Shown in pieces: positions 4,893-6,175 of a DNA stretch of 6,175 nucleotides. Every line of letters starts with the position of its first letter. Within the stretch, counting starts at the first letter, position 1. Origin of the DNA: Lentisphaeria bacterium. Lineage in GTDB: Bacteria > Verrucomicrobiota > Lentisphaeria > JABSQK01 > UBA12247. The translations under genes and the position numbers were made by a program. The DNA lies in the NCBI GenBank assembly GCA_003477185.1, contig DMTJ01000281.1, forward strand, positions 1-6,175, in the 5' to 3' direction. The notes beneath the pieces were generated by a model. The model was given only the letters and a program-made list of their open reading frames with translations, did not search any database and was not told the DNA's origin.

Positions 4893-6146
4893 ATGAGCGG
4901 GAATGAAAATCTTCTTGCAGCCCTTGAAAGTCTCGAGAAGAATCGTGGCATTGATCGCCAGGAGCTAAAGCGCGTCGTCGAAGAATCTGTTGTGCAGGGC
5001 GCGCGTCGAGTGATTGGGCCGGTCAATGAGCTGCGTGTAAATTTGGATCTGATCAGTGGTGAAATCCGTGTCATGGCGACCTTGACGGTTGTAGAGCGTG
5101 TTCGTCAGCCTGAGACAGAGATTGAACTTGAGAAAGTTGCCGAGACCTATCCGCACGCCAGTATTGGCGACGAGGTGGACTGGGAGGTTACTCCTGCTAA
5201 TTTCGGACGTATCGCTGCGCAGAACGCCATGCAAGGTATTAAGCAGCGCTTGCGACAGGCCGAGAAATCCAAGGTAGTTGGTGACTATGAGGATAAGATC
5301 GGGGACATTATCTTCGGCACAGTGAGCCGCTATGAACGTGGTGACGTGGTCGTGAATCTCGATCGTACTGAAGGAATTCTGCGTCATAACGACCGTGTGC
5401 CTCGCGAAGACTACCAGATCGGCGATCACGTCTGCTGCGTGCTCACCGAGGTGAATACTGAGCGCCCAGGTCCTATCCTGTCCGTGTCCCGCTCGTCTCC
5501 CATGCTGGTGCAGCGTCTGTTCGAGCGGGAAGTTGCCGAGATTGGCGACAATATCGTAGAGATCAAGTCTGTCGCCCGTGTTCCGGGCTATCGCGCCAAG
5601 ATCGCCGTCCATAGCCATGATCCCAAAGTGGATCCTGTTGGAGCCTGTGTGGGCGTTCGTGGGACCCGCGTCAAGAATATCGTTCGGGAGCTCAACGGTG
5701 AAAAGGTGGACATTGTCCGCTGGGATCCGGACATCGCTGTCTTTGTCGCCAACGCCATGAAGCCAGCCGAGCTGCGTGACGTGCAAGTGGACGAAGAAGA
5801 GCGCACCCTGAAAGTGACCGTGAACGAGGACCAGCTCTCGCTGGCAATCGGTCGCAAGGGCCAGAATATCCGCCTGACTACACGGCTGACAGAATGGAAT
5901 GTGCAGATCCAAAAGACAGAAGAGATTACGGAACGTCGGGTTGAAGAGCGTTTGCAGCATTACGCCGATTCGCTCGCCAGATCCCTATCCATACCGCTGG
6001 AGCAGGCCGACATTCTTGTACACAACGGGATTTTGACCGTGGATGGAGTGACAAGCGCCGATGAGGCTGATATCGCCGAGTGTCTCGACGAAGCAGCCGC
6101 GCAGCAGATTAAAGAGGCGGCCCGCGCCGCAGCGGACCATGACTGA
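4893..6146 (+). CDS. nusA: Transcription termination/antitermination factor NusA
   Basis: NusA binds RNA polymerase near the RNA exit channel and modulates pausing, intrinsic termination and antitermination in the cytoplasm. Domains in order: the polymerase-binding N-terminal domain (1-125, with TEIELEKV and FGRIAAQNAMQGIKQRLRQAEK), an S1 domain (about 136-200, GDIIFGTVSRYERGDVVVNL), KH1 (about 231-285, PVGACVGVRG with the GxxG loop at 254-257, then RVKNIVRELNGEKVDIVRW) and KH2 (about 298-345, LSLAIGRKGQNIRL with GxxG at 320-323). After KH2 comes a single extension of about 65 residues that looks like one helical repeat similar to E. coli AR1. At 417 residues it is shorter than E. coli NusA (495), which has two acidic repeats, and longer than NusA forms ending at KH2. 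It starts at ATG 4893 and ends in TGA, 14 bases before the probable infB. No rimP precedes it. Expression is probably from the promoter at 4742-4769, through the leader hairpin. Confidence 0.97.
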   Translation: MSGNENLLAALESLEKNRGIDRQELKRVVEESVVQGARRVIGPVNELRVNLDLISGEIRVMATLTVVERVRQPETEIELEKVAETYPHASIGDEVDWEVTPANFGRIAAQNAMQGIKQRLRQAEKSKVVGDYEDKIGDIIFGTVSRYERGDVVVNLDRTEGILRHNDRVPREDYQIGDHVCCVLTEVNTERPGPILSVSRSSPMLVQRLFEREVAEIGDNIVEIKSVARVPGYRAKIAVHSHDPKVDPVGACVGVRGTRVKNIVRELNGEKVDIVRWDPDIAVFVANAMKPAELRDVQVDEEERTLKVTVNEDQLSLAIGRKGQNIRLTTRLTEWNVQIQKTEEITERRVEERLQHYADSLARSLSIPLEQADILVHNGILTVDGVTSADEADIAECLDEAAAQQIKEAARAAADHD

Positions 6147-6160
6147 ACGGAGATTGACTG

Positions 6161-6175
6161 ATGAGCCAAGAATCG
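6161..6175 (+). CDS. infB: Probable start of translation initiation factor IF-2 (3' partial)
   Basis: Only five codons (MSQES) are inside the window. The ATG follows a GGAG Shine-Dalgarno site (6149-6152) with eight bases of spacing and lies 14 bases after the nusA stop, as expected for the next gene of the operon. Naming it infB rests on the widely conserved nusA-infB gene order, not on the protein sequence, which is too short to identify. Confidence 0.5.

Noticed and set aside
4327..4893. Minus-strand open frame of 188 codons across the DUF389 3' end and the intergenic region
   Set aside because: It covers the nusA promoter, leader hairpin and T run. Its product is low-complexity and unlike any family, so it is a chance frame.
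4965..5960. Long minus-strand open frame (331 codons) opposite nusA
   Set aside because: It lies entirely antisense to a well-conserved nusA, and its translation shows no recognisable domain. Long antisense frames are common in GC-rich genes.

Overview
This is a gene-dense bacterial chromosomal window of moderately high GC (by eye, near 58-60%), with no mobile element, CRISPR array, tRNA or rRNA that I can see. The NusA at the right end has N-terminal, S1, KH1 and KH2 domains plus one short helical C-terminal extension, not the two acidic repeats of enteric NusA. Its phrasing (for example LTVVERV, FGRIAAQ, DPVGACVG, IVRELNGEK) reminds me most of Verrucomicrobiota/PVC-type NusA. The large VWA plus amidotransferase-like membrane protein at the left end fits that group too. 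This lineage call is from memory and tentative.

Layout. (1) 2-1996, plus strand: the C-terminal 664 residues or so of a membrane-anchored von Willebrand factor A protein whose N-terminus lies outside the window. (2) 1993-2220, plus strand: an acylphosphatase joined to it by a GTGA overlap. Its frame is broken by a TAG, yet it continues for 14 more codons that encode the family's C-terminal strand (FRIRY), ending at a TAA at 2263-2265. (3) 2273-2665, minus strand: a small exported protein of unknown function, convergent with the acylphosphatase. (4) 2666-2820: a divergent intergenic region. (5) 2821-4656, plus strand: a fusion of two universal-stress-protein-like domains with a DUF389 membrane domain. 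(6) 4657-4892: an intergenic region with a good sigma-70-type promoter, a 10-bp palindrome on its -35 element and a hairpin followed by a T run, all upstream of nusA. (7) 4893-6146, plus strand: nusA. (8) 6161 to the edge: the first five codons of what is probably infB.

How it fits together. The right end is the conserved transcription/translation operon nusA-infB, but rimP, which usually sits directly before nusA, is absent. Instead nusA has its own promoter and a leader of about 117 nt with a terminator-like hairpin, which suggests attenuation. The left part holds the tail of a VWA operon of the BatA/MoxR-associated type and a small metabolic enzyme gene. The middle holds envelope and stress proteins of uncertain role. 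The observations most worth a second look are the amber-interrupted acylphosphatase and the nusA leader without rimP. I see no convincing new multi-gene system here.
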